Program-made: the position numbers and the translations under genes
The notes under the pieces: generated by a model
The model's input: the letters and a program-made list of their open reading frames with translations, nothing else
Database searches by the model: none
Told to the model about the DNA's origin: nothing
NCBI GenBank assembly: GCA_029263115.1
Contig: JAJCYC010000032.1
Coordinates: forward strand, 1-64,000
Length of the DNA: 64,000 nt
Direction of reading: 5' to 3'
DNA from: Pseudonocardia sp.
GTDB lineage: Bacteria > Actinomycetota > Actinomycetes > Mycobacteriales > Pseudonocardiaceae
Shown: positions 55,050 to 64,000 of the stretch, one piece after another
Position numbering within the stretch: position 1 is the stretch's first letter
Layout of the letters: each line of letters starts with the position of its first letter

Positions 55050-56672
55050 GTGATCGTCGCCGTGGACCTGGAGCTGCGCGCGGGATCGCGCACGCTCGTC
55101 GCGCAGGAGGTCCTCCAGGTTCAGGCCGGGGAGCGCGTCGGGCTGGTGGGACCCAACGGAGCCGGCAAGACGACGCTGATGCGCGTTCTCGCGGGGGCCG
55201 CCGACCCCTTTCGCGGGTCGATCCGGGCCACTGGAGCAGTCGACTACCTCTCCCAGGAACCGCGTGACTCCGAGGCTGAGACGACCGGACGCGACCGGAT
55301 CCTGTCCGCGCGAGGTCTGGACACGCTCCTGCGCCAGCTCGAGAAGGCCAGGCTGGAAATGGGTGAGCACGCCGAGGACGACGCCCTGGCGAGATCGATC
55401 GAGCGGTACTCGGAGCTGGAGGAACAGTTCACCGTACTGGGCGGCTACGCCGCGGACGCCGAGGCGGCGGAGATCTGCGCGGCGCTCCGCCTTCCCGAGC
55501 GGGTCCTGCGGCAGCGTCTCGGCACCCTGTCCGGAGGGCAACGCCGCCGTGTCGAGCTCGCGCGGATCCTCTTCGCCGCCGGCGAGCACCGCGCCGGGGA
55601 GTCACACACCCTGCTGCTGGACGAGCCCACCAACCACCTCGACAGCGACTCGGTGGAGTGGCTACAGACGTTCCTGTGCCGTTTCGACGGCGCCGTCGTG
55701 CTCGTCTCACACGACACCACCCTGCTCGCGGGCGTGGTCAACCGGGTGTGGGCGCTCGAGCCGGGAACCGCGACCGTGCAGACCTTCACCGGAAGCTGGG
55801 AGTCCTTCACCACCGCACGGGCCAACGCCCAGCAGCGACGTAGCCGCGAAAGGGTGAGCGCCGAGAAGTCGGCCGCGAAGATGCGCTCGCAAGCCGCGCG
55901 GATGGGGGCGAACGCCAATCGCGCGACCGCCGCGAAGCAGCTCGCGCGGCGTGCCGACGACCTCCTCGAGGCCGCCGCCCAGTCTCCGACCCCGGCGAAG
56001 GCCGCCCGTATCCGCTTTCCCACTCCCGCCCCGTCTGGCCGCACCATCTTGCGCGGGACGGATCTGACCAAGGGCTACGGGGAGCTGTCCGTGCTCGACG
56101 GGGTGGACCTCGCCATCGACCGAGGCTCGCGGGTGGTGGTGCTCGGACTCAACGGCGCCGGCAAGACCACCCTGCTGCGGCTGCTCGTCGGGGACGAGAC
56201 GCCCGACCGCGGACACGTGTCGCACGGCACCGGACTGCGGATGGGCTACTTCGCCCAGCAGCACGACACCCTCGACTTCGAGGACAGCGTGTGGACCAAC
56301 GCCGTTCGCGCGTCCCCGGACGTGCCGGACCGAGACCTCCGAACCGTCCTCGGCACCTTCCTGCTCAGCGGCGACCAGCTCGACCAACCGGTGGGAACGC
56401 TGTCCGGCGGGGAGCGCACCCGCCTGACCCTGGCCACGCTGGTCGGCGGCCGCGCCAATCTGCTGCTGCTCGACGAGCCGACCAACAACCTCGATCCGCA
56501 GAGCCGCGAGCAGGTACTCCTGGCCCTTCGTAGCTACGAGGGCGCGGTCGTGCTCGTTTCGCACGATCGGGACGCCGTCGAGGCACTACGGCCCGACCGG
56601 GTCATCGTGCTGCCCGACGCGACCGAGGACTACTTCTCCGAGGACTACCTCGACCTGGTCTCTCTGGCATAG
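55050..56672 (+). CDS. ABC-F ribosome-protection ATPase
   Basis: The 540-residue cytosolic protein has two ABC domains without membrane part: Walker A GPNGAGKTT and GLNGAGKTT, signatures LSGGQRRRVELARIL and LSGGERTRLTLATLV, Walker B LLLDEPTNHLD and LLLDEPTNNLD. A charged linker (about residues 255-330, TARANAQQRRSRERVSAEKSAAKMRSQ) corresponds to the P-site tRNA-interacting motif that dislodges antibiotics from the ribosome. It may be an antibiotic-resistance ABC-F or a general translation factor (EttA-like). The GTG start with GGGAGGG and the structured leader favour an inducible resistance type. Confidence 0.9.
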   Translation: MIVAVDLELRAGSRTLVAQEVLQVQAGERVGLVGPNGAGKTTLMRVLAGAADPFRGSIRATGAVDYLSQEPRDSEAETTGRDRILSARGLDTLLRQLEKARLEMGEHAEDDALARSIERYSELEEQFTVLGGYAADAEAAEICAALRLPERVLRQRLGTLSGGQRRRVELARILFAAGEHRAGESHTLLLDEPTNHLDSDSVEWLQTFLCRFDGAVVLVSHDTTLLAGVVNRVWALEPGTATVQTFTGSWESFTTARANAQQRRSRERVSAEKSAAKMRSQAARMGANANRATAAKQLARRADDLLEAAAQSPTPAKAARIRFPTPAPSGRTILRGTDLTKGYGELSVLDGVDLAIDRGSRVVVLGLNGAGKTTLLRLLVGDETPDRGHVSHGTGLRMGYFAQQHDTLDFEDSVWTNAVRASPDVPDRDLRTVLGTFLLSGDQLDQPVGTLSGGERTRLTLATLVGGRANLLLLDEPTNNLDPQSREQVLLALRSYEGAVVLVSHDRDAVEALRPDRVIVLPDATEDYFSEDYLDLVSLA

Positions 56673-56723
56673 CAGGGGTCCGTCCTCGTTCCAGCATGAC
56701 TTGACTCGAACACGTCAAACCGA

Positions 56724-58892
56724 ATGGAAGATCAATTGACCGACCAGCAAGCGTGGGATGACGAACACGAGCAGCGCTACCTGGCCGCAACGCTCGACCT
56801 ACTGACGCTGGAGCGGGAACGGCTCGTCGACTCCATCGACCGGTCCGCCATGACCATCGAGGAGCAGAAGGAGCACATGTGGTTGAACTGGCGCGACATG
56901 GACAGCGCCGAGAAGGCCAACTTCCGCTCGACGATCGACATGTCGATCATGCTGGGCGAGCACTCGGTGATGCTGCGTCAACGCGTCGACCGGCTTCTGG
57001 ACTCCCCCTACTTCGGGCGGGTGGACTTCCAGGCCGACGGTGAGACGAACACCAACCCGCACTACCTCGGAGTGCACAACTTCTCCGACCCGGAGACCCA
57101 GGAGATCCTGATCCACGACTGGCGGGCCCCGGTGTCGAGCCTCTACTACGACTTCGAGTCGGGGGAGGCCCAATTCACGGCCCCGGCCGGCACGATCAGC
57201 GGCGAGATCACCGGTAAGCGCCAGTACAAGATCCGGGGCGGGCGCCTGGAGTACATGTTCGAGAGCGCGCTGAACATCGGCGACGACATCCTGCAGCGGG
57301 AGCTGAGCCAGTCGGCCGACGACAAGATGCGGAACATCGTCGCCACCATCCAGCGCGAGCAGAACGCGATCATCCGGAACGAGACGGCACAGGTACTCAT
57401 CCTGCAAGGCGTCGCGGGCTCCGGGAAGACCTCGATCGCACTGCACCGGGTGGCGTTCCTGCTCTACCGCTTCAAGGACACCCTCTCCTCCGACAACGTC
57501 ATGATCCTCTCCCCCAACAAGGTGTTCGGCGACTACATCGCCGGCGTACTCCCGGAGCTGGGCGAGGAGCAGGTCGCGGAGATCGACTTCGGCCGGATAG
57601 CCGAGACGCTCCTCGGCAAGATCACCGACTACGAGACCTTCAGCGAACAGGTAGTCGGCCTGCTCGACCGCATCGACGACGCGGCCGCCGCGCGGATGCG
57701 CCACAAGGCCACCCCCGAGTTCGTCACCGATCTCGAGCAGTGGATCACCTCACGAGCGCGGGAGGAGTTCACGCCCGCGGAAATCGAGCAGCGCAACCAA
57801 CGACTGTCCGCGGAGTGGGTCGCGGACCTCTTCGACGAGTCACCGACCGTGCCGGTGTTCACCCGCCTCGACCATGTGGCCGACAGCGCCGTCCACATAC
57901 TCAAGAACAAGGTCCGCGACCGGGGCGGCAAATGGTCGGCCGCCGACACGGCCGGGGTACGCAAGCAGGTCCGCGCCATGTTCGCCTACAAGGACGCGCT
58001 TGCGATCTACAAGGCGTTCTACGACGAGCCCGGCCGGCGCCACCTGTTCAACCCGCTGGGCCGGAAGAAGATCGAGTACGCGGACGTCTTCCCTTTGATC
58101 TACACCATGATCAGGACAGCCCGGCACGAGAGCTACCGTCGCATCCGGCACCTCCTGGTCGACGAGATGCAGGACTACACCCCCATCCAGTACGCCGTGG
58201 TGCGCGAGCTGTTCTCCTGCAAGATGACCATCCTCGGAGACGCCAACCAGACGGTGAACCCGTTCAGCTCCTCGACGCTGTCGACGATCCGCAGCATCTT
58301 CCCGGAGGCAGACTGCCTGGAGCTGTGCAAGAGCTACCGCTCCACGACCGAGATCACGGACTTCGCCCAGAACATCTCGCGCAACGACAAGCTGGTCCCG
58401 ATCGAACGGCACGGGCCGGAGCCCCGGGTCATCGCCTGCTCCGACCAGGCGGACCAGCAGGTGCGGCTCCTGAACCTGATCGAGAGACACCGGCACACCG
58501 ATCACCGTTCCCTGGGCATCATCTGCAAGACGCTCACCCACGCGGACACACTTCATCGGGCGTTGTCGGATGGCGGTCTCGAGTCGACCTTCCTCGACTA
58601 CGACAGCACCACCTTCGCCGGCGGCATCGTCGTCACCTCGGCACACATCGCCAAGGGACTCGAGTTCGACGTCGTGATCGTTCCCCATGTCGATGACCTG
58701 ACGTACGCCAACGAGATGGACAAGGCCATGCTCTACATCGCGTGCACCAGGGCCATGCACGAGCTCCACCTGACCCACGACGGGCCTGTCTCCCGCTTCC
58801 TCGAGTTCGCGGTCGGGGCGCCTGACGAGGGAGGCGGCGACGTCGTTGAACCCGAGGCGCCGGAGAATCGCTACTGCAGTGCCACCGCATGA
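56724..58892 (+). CDS. helD: HelD/HelR-type superfamily 1 helicase-like RNA polymerase recycling factor
   Basis: The 722-residue protein has an N-terminal coiled-coil arm (residues 12-90), the family pattern YFGRVDF and HDWRAPVSSLYYD, Walker A GVAGSGKTS (229-237), Walker B LLVDEMQDYTPIQ, and C-terminal motifs CKSYRSTTEI, TSAHIAKGLEFDVVIVPHVDD and YIACTRAMHEL. HelD proteins remove stalled RNA polymerase from DNA, and in actinomycetes HelR types protect it from rifamycins. No rifamycin-associated element (GGGGCTTGCGCAAGCCCC) precedes it, but TTGAC-N8-GTCAA does (56700-56719). A TTG at 56736 behind GGAAG is an alternative start. It lies 51 bp after the ABC-F gene. Confidence 0.88.
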   Translation: MEDQLTDQQAWDDEHEQRYLAATLDLLTLERERLVDSIDRSAMTIEEQKEHMWLNWRDMDSAEKANFRSTIDMSIMLGEHSVMLRQRVDRLLDSPYFGRVDFQADGETNTNPHYLGVHNFSDPETQEILIHDWRAPVSSLYYDFESGEAQFTAPAGTISGEITGKRQYKIRGGRLEYMFESALNIGDDILQRELSQSADDKMRNIVATIQREQNAIIRNETAQVLILQGVAGSGKTSIALHRVAFLLYRFKDTLSSDNVMILSPNKVFGDYIAGVLPELGEEQVAEIDFGRIAETLLGKITDYETFSEQVVGLLDRIDDAAAARMRHKATPEFVTDLEQWITSRAREEFTPAEIEQRNQRLSAEWVADLFDESPTVPVFTRLDHVADSAVHILKNKVRDRGGKWSAADTAGVRKQVRAMFAYKDALAIYKAFYDEPGRRHLFNPLGRKKIEYADVFPLIYTMIRTARHESYRRIRHLLVDEMQDYTPIQYAVVRELFSCKMTILGDANQTVNPFSSSTLSTIRSIFPEADCLELCKSYRSTTEITDFAQNISRNDKLVPIERHGPEPRVIACSDQADQQVRLLNLIERHRHTDHRSLGIICKTLTHADTLHRALSDGGLESTFLDYDSTTFAGGIVVTSAHIAKGLEFDVVIVPHVDDLTYANEMDKAMLYIACTRAMHELHLTHDGPVSRFLEFAVGAPDEGGGDVVEPEAPENRYCSATA

Positions 58893-58933
58893 GTGGGTTG
58901 ACCGTCAACAGCAGCGCACCGGCGCGTCCGCCG

Positions 58934-58945
58934 GACACTAGTGTC
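58934..58945. promoter_or_regulatory. 12-bp perfect palindrome GACACTAGTGTC before merR copy 2
   Basis: A palindrome lies 30 bp upstream of the second merR start, at the position of its promoter. It differs from the ACGTTA element found before the first merR gene, so the two regulators may be controlled differently. Confidence 0.5.
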
Positions 58946-58974
58946 GCGGAGGTGCGGCGGGATGGGAGCGCGCG

Positions 58975-59403
58975 GTGAGTCGTGAGCTGATGCAGATCGG
59001 TGTGGTCGCCGAGCGGGTGGGCCTGTCGTTGCGGACCATCCGGTACTACGAGGAGGTCGGGCTGGTCGCGCCGGCGAAACGCTCAGCGGGCGGTTTCCGG
59101 CTCTACACCGAGCGCGACATCCAGCGGCTGCGCCTGATCAAGCAGATGAAGCCACTGGACTTCTCCCTCGAGCAGATGCGCGACCTGCTGACCACCGTCG
59201 AGGAGCTGGCCGCCACGCCCGACGGCGACGCGGAACGGATCGGCGAGCTGCGCGACCGGTTGAGCATGTTCCAGGTCATCGTCGACGCCCGGATCGCCAC
59301 CCTGCGCGAGCAACTGCACCGCACCGAGGACTTCGCGCAACTCCTGCACTCGTCCGTCCGCGAAACCACCCCCGGGCGACCTCGCGGCCTGCAACCCGGC
59401 TGA
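58975..59403 (+). CDS. MerR-family regulator, copy 2
   Basis: The 142-residue protein starts at a GTG. Residues 4-125 are nearly identical to copy 1 at 46978-47466 (differences such as RSPGGFRLYPERD versus RSAGGFRLYTERD), but the N-terminal extension is absent and the C-terminal tail differs. It should bind the same DNA element as copy 1. It is followed after 55 bp by an MFS gene, which may be its target. Confidence 0.92.
   Translation: MSRELMQIGVVAERVGLSLRTIRYYEEVGLVAPAKRSAGGFRLYTERDIQRLRLIKQMKPLDFSLEQMRDLLTTVEELAATPDGDAERIGELRDRLSMFQVIVDARIATLREQLHRTEDFAQLLHSSVRETTPGRPRGLQPG
58985..59347 (+). repeat. long inverted repeat with 47040-47400, copy 2
   Basis: Second arm of the inverted duplication described at 47040-47400. 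It covers merR codons 4-125. The ends do not extend into flanking intergenic DNA, so only the coding core was kept or copied. Confidence 0.85.
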
Positions 59404-59458
59404 CATCGCGCCCGGGCGCGGCGCGGTCCTCTCCTGGACGAACTCTTGGAGGAGCTGC

Positions 59459-60742
59459 TTGATCGCCCGTGCCTCGCTGGCACCACCGGCTCAGACGTCG
59501 CGGAAGGATTTCTCCCGCGTCGTGACGGCCTCGGCGCTCGCCTTGGCTATGACGGCTCCGGGTCAGACGGTGGCGGTGTCGGTCTTCGTCGATCCGATCA
59601 TCGCCGACCTGAGGATCTCCCGGTCGGCGGTGTCGGCCGCCTACCTCACCGGAACCCTGGTCGGGGCGTTCGTCATGCCGGTGCTCGGGCGAGCCATCGA
59701 TCACTTCGGACCCCGACGGGTCATGGCCGCGATCGCCGTGGCTTTCGGGGCGGTCCTGGTCGCCTCCAGCGTGATGAGCGAGATTGTCGGCCTGACCGCC
59801 GCGTTCGTCGGGATCCGGGTCGCCGGCCAGGGGGCGCTCACTCTGGTCGCGACCACCGCCGTAGCCGTGTACGTCCGGCACCGGGCCGGGTTGGCGGTCG
59901 GCTTGGTGTCGGCGCTCGGTACGGCCGGGATCTCCCTGGCACCCGTGCTGTTGGAGCGGGTGATCAGTTCGTTCGGCTGGCGGTCGGTATGGCTCGCCGA
60001 GGGGCTCGCTGTGTGGCTGCTGGTCGTGCCGGCGGCGCTGCTGCTACCTCGAAATCCGCCGCCCGCTCGGGCCGCCGGGCGCCCGAACAGGGGCGCGCGA
60101 ACACATGGCAGCCGAGCGACCGTGCTCCTCGAGGACTGGACTCTCCGCCAGGCCGTGAGCACCGGGATGTTCTGGGTCGTCGGCGGCGGCGTCGCCGCGT
60201 GCGGCCTGATCGCCACCGCATTGAACTTCCACCAGGTGTCACTGCTCGGCGAACGAGGCCTGTCCGCGACCGAGGCGGCCGCCACCTTCATACCGCAGAC
60301 CGCGGCCGGCCTGGTCGCTTCGTTCGGACTGGGCTGGTTGGCGGACCGGTACTCCGACCGCCTGCTGATCATCCTCACCATGCTCGTTCTCGCCCTGGCC
60401 ACGGTCGGCGCGAGCCAGCTGACCCCCGGATGGACTGCGGCCCTCTACGGAATCGCACTCGGATTCTGCGGCAACGGCGTGCGAACGCTGGAGGCCGTCG
60501 CCTTCCCGAAGTTGTTCGGCGTCCGCCACCTCGGCGCGATCCGCGGGGTCGTACACGCCATCGCGGTGGGTGCCTCGGCCTTCGGACCCGTCATGCTGGC
60601 CGAGGGCCGCGCGCTGAGCGACACCTACCGCCCCGTCCTGATCGCGTTGGCGGTCATCCCCTTGGTCATCGTCGCGGCCGCCGTCACAGTCCGCGCCCCC
60701 GAGCGGCCCGGCCGTGGGCCCAGCCGTGGGCGCCACCGGTGA
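59459..60742 (+). CDS. MFS transporter (12-span, monocarboxylate/OFA-like)
   Basis: The 427-residue transporter starts at a TTG with GGAGGAG seven bases upstream. It has about 12 spans, with motif A-like GRAIDHFGPRRVMAA after helix 2 and the domain link LNFHQVSLLGERGLSATEAAATFIPQTAAGLVAS typical of monocarboxylate-type MFS proteins. Substrate is unknown. Its place after merR copy 2 and in the resistance block allows a drug-export role, but organic-acid transport is equally possible. Confidence 0.88.
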   Translation: MIARASLAPPAQTSRKDFSRVVTASALALAMTAPGQTVAVSVFVDPIIADLRISRSAVSAAYLTGTLVGAFVMPVLGRAIDHFGPRRVMAAIAVAFGAVLVASSVMSEIVGLTAAFVGIRVAGQGALTLVATTAVAVYVRHRAGLAVGLVSALGTAGISLAPVLLERVISSFGWRSVWLAEGLAVWLLVVPAALLLPRNPPPARAAGRPNRGARTHGSRATVLLEDWTLRQAVSTGMFWVVGGGVAACGLIATALNFHQVSLLGERGLSATEAAATFIPQTAAGLVASFGLGWLADRYSDRLLIILTMLVLALATVGASQLTPGWTAALYGIALGFCGNGVRTLEAVAFPKLFGVRHLGAIRGVVHAIAVGASAFGPVMLAEGRALSDTYRPVLIALAVIPLVIVAAAVTVRAPERPGRGPSRGRHR

Positions 60743-61059
60743 TTCAACCCTCAATCCGGCCCGCGGGCACCCGAACCGGCCGACCTCTCGTCTAACGTAA
60801 GGTCAGATTTCACGGACGGCCGCGCAACGAGTGCGAGCCGGCCAGCCGGGGTCGCCGAAGCTCCCGAACCTCATCTACGAGCCGAGGAGCCCCGTGTCCG
60901 CTGCAGCTGTGTTGTGACCACACGCCGCTAGCGCACCCCGGTCCGGCCCCTTCCGACCGGCCTCGCTCAACACCGCTCCCCACCCGCGCTCCCGCCCGCC
61001 GGGAACGCGGGCAGTCTCGCGCGCCCCAGCGGCCGCGCCCCACCACGTCAGGTTGTCAC
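60743..61059. other. 317-bp gap before sulP with one ACGTAA element
   Basis: No gene is visible. Near 60787-60800 the sequence CTCGTCTAACGTAAGGTCAGA resembles the AT-rich elements ahead of prfC/merR, rnj, arh2 and ABC-F, about 260 bp upstream of sulP. The remainder is C-rich and unstructured. Confidence 0.4.
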
Positions 61060-62559
61060 TTGCCGAAAATGCCGGTCCTTGCCTCAACGCGCCCGCGCTG
61101 CCTCACCCCGAGCTGGCTGAACCCCCGGATCGCCCGAACCGAGGTCCTCTCCGGCCTGGTCGTGGCACTGGCCCTCATCCCGGAGGCCATCTCCTTCTCG
61201 ATCATCTCGGGCGTGGACCCGAAGGTGGGCCTGTACGCCTCGTTCACGATGGCGATCGTCATCGCCTTCGCCGGCGGCCGCCCGGCGATGATCTCCGCCG
61301 CCACCGGCGCGATCGCACTGGTCGTCGCCCCCGTCGTGCACCAGTACGGGCTGGGCCACCTGCTCGCCGTGGTGATCCTGGGCGGCCTGATCCAGATCGC
61401 CCTCGGCGGCCTCGGCATCGCCCGCCTCATGCGGTTCGTGCCACGCAGCGTCATGGTCGGCTTCGTCAACGCCCTGGCCATCCTGATCTTCATGGCCCAG
61501 GTCCCGGAACTGGTGCACGTGCCCTGGCCGGTGTACCCGCTGTTCGCCGCCGGCCTGGCGCTGATGATCCTGCTCCCCCGCCTGAGCAAGGCCGTACCCG
61601 CACCCCTACTCGCGATCATCGCGCTCACCACGATCACCGTGGCCGCCGGGATCGCGGTACCCACCGTCGGCGACAAGGGCGCGCTGCCCTCGGCCCTGCC
61701 CACGCTCGGCATCCCCCACGTGCCGTTCACCCTGCACACCCTGGCCATCCTGACCCCGTACGCGCTGGCCTTCGCCCTGGTCGGGCTCATGGAATCCCTG
61801 ATGACCGCCAAGCTCGTCGACGACCTCACCGACACCCACTCGAACAAGACCCGCGAGTGCCTCGGACAGGGCGTGGCCAACATCGTCACCGGATTCTTCG
61901 GCGGCATGGGCGGCTGCGCCATGATCGGCCAAACCATGATCAACGTGAAGAGCGGGGCACGCACCCGGCTCTCCACCTTCCTGGCCGGAGCGTTCCTGCT
62001 GGCTCTCTGCCTGCTGCTCGGGCCGGTAGTGTCCCAGATCCCCATGGCCGCGCTGGTCGCAGTGATGGTCCTGGTCGCGTTCGCGACCTTCGACTGGCAC
62101 AGCATCGCCCCGGCCACGCTGCGCCGGATGCCGCTCGGCGAGATCACGGTCATGACGGTGACCGTGGCGGTCGTGGTGGCCACCGACAACCTGGCCATCG
62201 GCGTCGTCACCGGCACCATCGTCGCGGTGCTCATCTTCGCCCGCCGGGTCGCCCACCTGGTCGAGGTCACCGCCACCACCGACCCCGACGGCACCCACGC
62301 CATCTACTCGGTGACCGGTCAACTGTTCTTCGCCTCCAGCAACGACCTCGTCTACCAGTTCGACTACGCCGGCGACCCGGACCAGGTGCTCATCGACCTC
62401 ACCGACGCCCACATCTGGGACGCCTCCAGCGTCGCCGCACTCGACGCCATCACCACCAAGTACCACGCCAAGGGCAAGCAGGTCGAGATCATCGGACTTG
62501 AAGGCTCTAGCGCCGCCATGCACCGCCGCCTCACCGGGGAGCTCACACCCGCTCATTGA
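61060..62559 (+). CDS. SulP-family anion transporter with STAS domain
   Basis: The 499-residue protein (TTG at 61060; an ATG at 61069 is about as likely) starts its membrane part with the SulP signature region [31 protein letters not shown]. It has about 11-12 spans, a conserved [18 protein letters not shown] segment, and a C-terminal STAS domain (about residues 405-490; [22 protein letters not shown]). SulP proteins carry sulfate, bicarbonate or dicarboxylates. No carbonic anhydrase or sulfate-assimilation gene is adjacent, so the anion is open. Confidence 0.93.
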   Translation: MPKMPVLASTRPRCLTPSWLNPRIARTEVLSGLVVALALIPEAISFSIISGVDPKVGLYASFTMAIVIAFAGGRPAMISAATGAIALVVAPVVHQYGLGHLLAVVILGGLIQIALGGLGIARLMRFVPRSVMVGFVNALAILIFMAQVPELVHVPWPVYPLFAAGLALMILLPRLSKAVPAPLLAIIALTTITVAAGIAVPTVGDKGALPSALPTLGIPHVPFTLHTLAILTPYALAFALVGLMESLMTAKLVDDLTDTHSNKTRECLGQGVANIVTGFFGGMGGCAMIGQTMINVKSGARTRLSTFLAGAFLLALCLLLGPVVSQIPMAALVAVMVLVAFATFDWHSIAPATLRRMPLGEITVMTVTVAVVVATDNLAIGVVTGTIVAVLIFARRVAHLVEVTATTDPDGTHAIYSVTGQLFFASSNDLVYQFDYAGDPDQVLIDLTDAHIWDASSVAALDAITTKYHAKGKQVEIIGLEGSSAAMHRRLTGELTPAH

Positions 62560-62696
62560 CGCCGCACGTGCGGTTGGGAGCCAGGTCAAGAGCGGGCCGC
62601 TGGACAACGTTCGCAGGGCCGTTCCGGGGCTCCTGCAGCGCCGCAATGGTGAGCTGCTCGCCTCGTCGGCTGTGAAGAGAATCGACCGTAGCCGGA

Positions 62697-63983
62697 CTAC
62701 GCGACCTTTTCGAGGGTGACTCGGTAGCCGAGGTTGTGGAGTTGGTTGATGAGTCGTGCGCGTTGATGGTCGGTGTTGCGGCGGGTGAAGTAGTCGCCTC
62801 CGAGGTCGTCGTAGTCGCAGTCGTTGGTGAGGAGATGCCAGCAGATCACCAGGATCGAGTGCGCGACGGCGACGGCGGCCTTCTTCTTGCCGATCCGTCG
62901 GGCCAGGCGCCAGAACTGGGCCGCCAGGTAAGTGTCGTGGGTGTGTGAGGCGGCCCAGGCGCATTGGGTGAGGATGTCGATCAGCCACACGTCGCCCTTG
63001 GTGGTCTTGCCCGAGCCCCGTTTCCCACCGGTGATGTTGTTGCCCGGCGCGACCCCGGCCCAGGAAGCCAGGTGAGCCGCGGTGGGGAACCGGGACATGT
63101 CGGTGCCGATCTCGGCGATGATGGTCTCGGCGGCCCGTTTCCCGACCCCGGTGATGGTGTCGAGTCGGTCACGGGCCTGGACGAAAGGGACACCGGCCTC
63201 GCTGGTGTGCGTCGCGAACAGGACATCGACGTGGTCATCGAGCCGGGCGATCGCGGCTTCGAGGTGGGCGGTGTGTTCCAGGCACAGCCCGATCAGCAGG
63301 GCGTGGTGTTCACCAAAGCGCCCACGCAGCGCCTGACGCAACGCGGGGATCTTGCGGCGCAGCGTGCCCTTGGCCAGCTCGGCGAGCACCTGTGGGTCGC
63401 GCTCACCAGCGACCAACGCGGCGAGCATCGCCCGACCGGATACCCCGAGCACGTCCGAGGCGACCGAGCCCAGCTTGATCCCGGCATCTTCCAGGGTTTT
63501 CTGGATGCGTTGGCACTCGCTGGTGTGGGCCTGGATGAGCCGCTTGCGGTAGCGAGTCAGGTCGCGCAGCTCCCGGATCGCTGGGGGCGGCACGAAACTG
63601 CCCCGCAGCAGCCCGTGTTCGAGCAGCTCGGCCAGCCACTCCGCGTCGAGCACGTCGCTCTTGCGGCCGGGCAGGATCTTCACGTGATGGGCGTTGACCA
63701 GCTTCAACTCGAACCCGCGGTCTTCCAAGACGTACCAGACCGGTTTCCAGTACGACCCGGTCGCTTCCATCGCGATCTCGGTGACACCCTCAGCGGCGAA
63801 CCAGTCGGCCATCGCCTCCAACGAGCCGGTGAACGAAGAGAACGTCTCGGTCTGTTTCCGCCGTCCCCGGCCGTTCGCCGCGGGGCCTCGGACGCAGGCG
63901 ACGACCTCGTCCTTGCCGATGTCGATCCCCGCGCAGCACTCGATCAACACATCCACCAGCAGCCTCCTCGCCGTTGTGATCAC
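62697..63983 (-). mobile_element. IS110-family transposase (complete)
   Basis: The 428-residue transposase begins at a GTG 18 bases from the window end. The N-terminal DEDD nuclease shows CCAGIDIGKDEVVACV, AMEATGSYWKPVWYVL and SDVLDAEWLAELLEHG. The C-terminal transposase_20 domain contains ITGVGKRAAETIIAEIG and LASWAGVAPGNNITGGKRGSGKTTKG with the nucleophilic Ser. IS110 elements lack normal inverted repeats and carry a bridge RNA in a flanking non-coding end, and the 137 bp at 62560-62696 or the part beyond the window would hold it. The frame has no visible damage, so it is possibly active. Confidence 0.93.
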
Positions 63984-64000
63984 CGAAGGTGGGACCGGCG

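Noticed and set aside
56700-56723. A rifamycin-associated element before the helD gene
   Set aside because: The palindrome GGGGCTTGCGCAAGCCCC is absent; only TTGAC-N8-GTCAA is found.

Overview
The window is 64 kb of very GC-rich DNA (mostly GTG/ATG starts, strong third-position GC, many 4-bp ATGA/GTGA gene overlaps). A mycothiol-ligase-like gene, an actinobacterial-type parS site, several P450s, a WS/DGAT wax-ester synthase and large sensor proteins all point to an actinomycete, most likely of the Pseudonocardiaceae (inference; no rRNA marker is present). I saw no rRNA, tRNA or CRISPR array.

Region 1 (1-24.9 kb) looks like chromosomal stress and repair DNA. It holds the tail of a cytosine-5 DNA methyltransferase, a sigma factor - Ogt - Oxygenase-NA operon for alkylation repair, a near-consensus parS site, and an internally deleted qcrB pseudogene. 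A HemK-like methyltransferase, a CDGSH protein and an iron-containing redox enzyme form an operon behind a long structured leader. A MerR/B12-type regulator is divergent from a 1467-residue hybrid kinase/PP2C phosphatase. Catalase, an Hsp70-FHA fusion, a UvrA-like ABC protein carrying an in-frame tandem insertion, and CsbD follow.

Region 2 (25-34.2 kb) is a mosaic arsenic island: two ArsI-type lyases, ArsR, an aquaporin, broken arsD and arsA, ArsC, an ArsO-like flavoprotein, an ArsR-ArsN (GNAT) fusion, a Cys-tailed sigma factor, an ArsR-ArsC(LMW-PTP) fusion and a second ArsC. No Acr3 or ArsB is present, so the aquaporin is the only candidate arsenite exit route here. Two of the fused regulators appear to be read from leaderless transcripts with operators at the start codon.

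Region 3 (34.2-45 kb) is catabolic and lipid-related: TetR with a clear operator, P450, WS/DGAT, SDR and flavin-reductase/P450 remnants, an MshC/CysRS-like ligase, IclR, a XylT-like ferredoxin, catechol 2,3-dioxygenase, AraC and a second P450.

Region 4 (45.3-60.8 kb) is the most unusual. Genes that act on stalled or drug-inhibited ribosomes and RNA polymerase (RF3, ABC-F, HelD-type helicase, RNase J) sit with two ADP-ribosylglycohydrolase-like proteins that have altered metal-binding motifs, and with two efflux pumps. Two almost identical MerR genes in inverted orientation bracket most of the block. AT-rich ACGTTA-type elements lie in front of several of these genes. I infer a MerR-controlled target-protection module against a transcription or translation inhibitor. 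A SulP transporter and an intact IS110-family transposase close the window.
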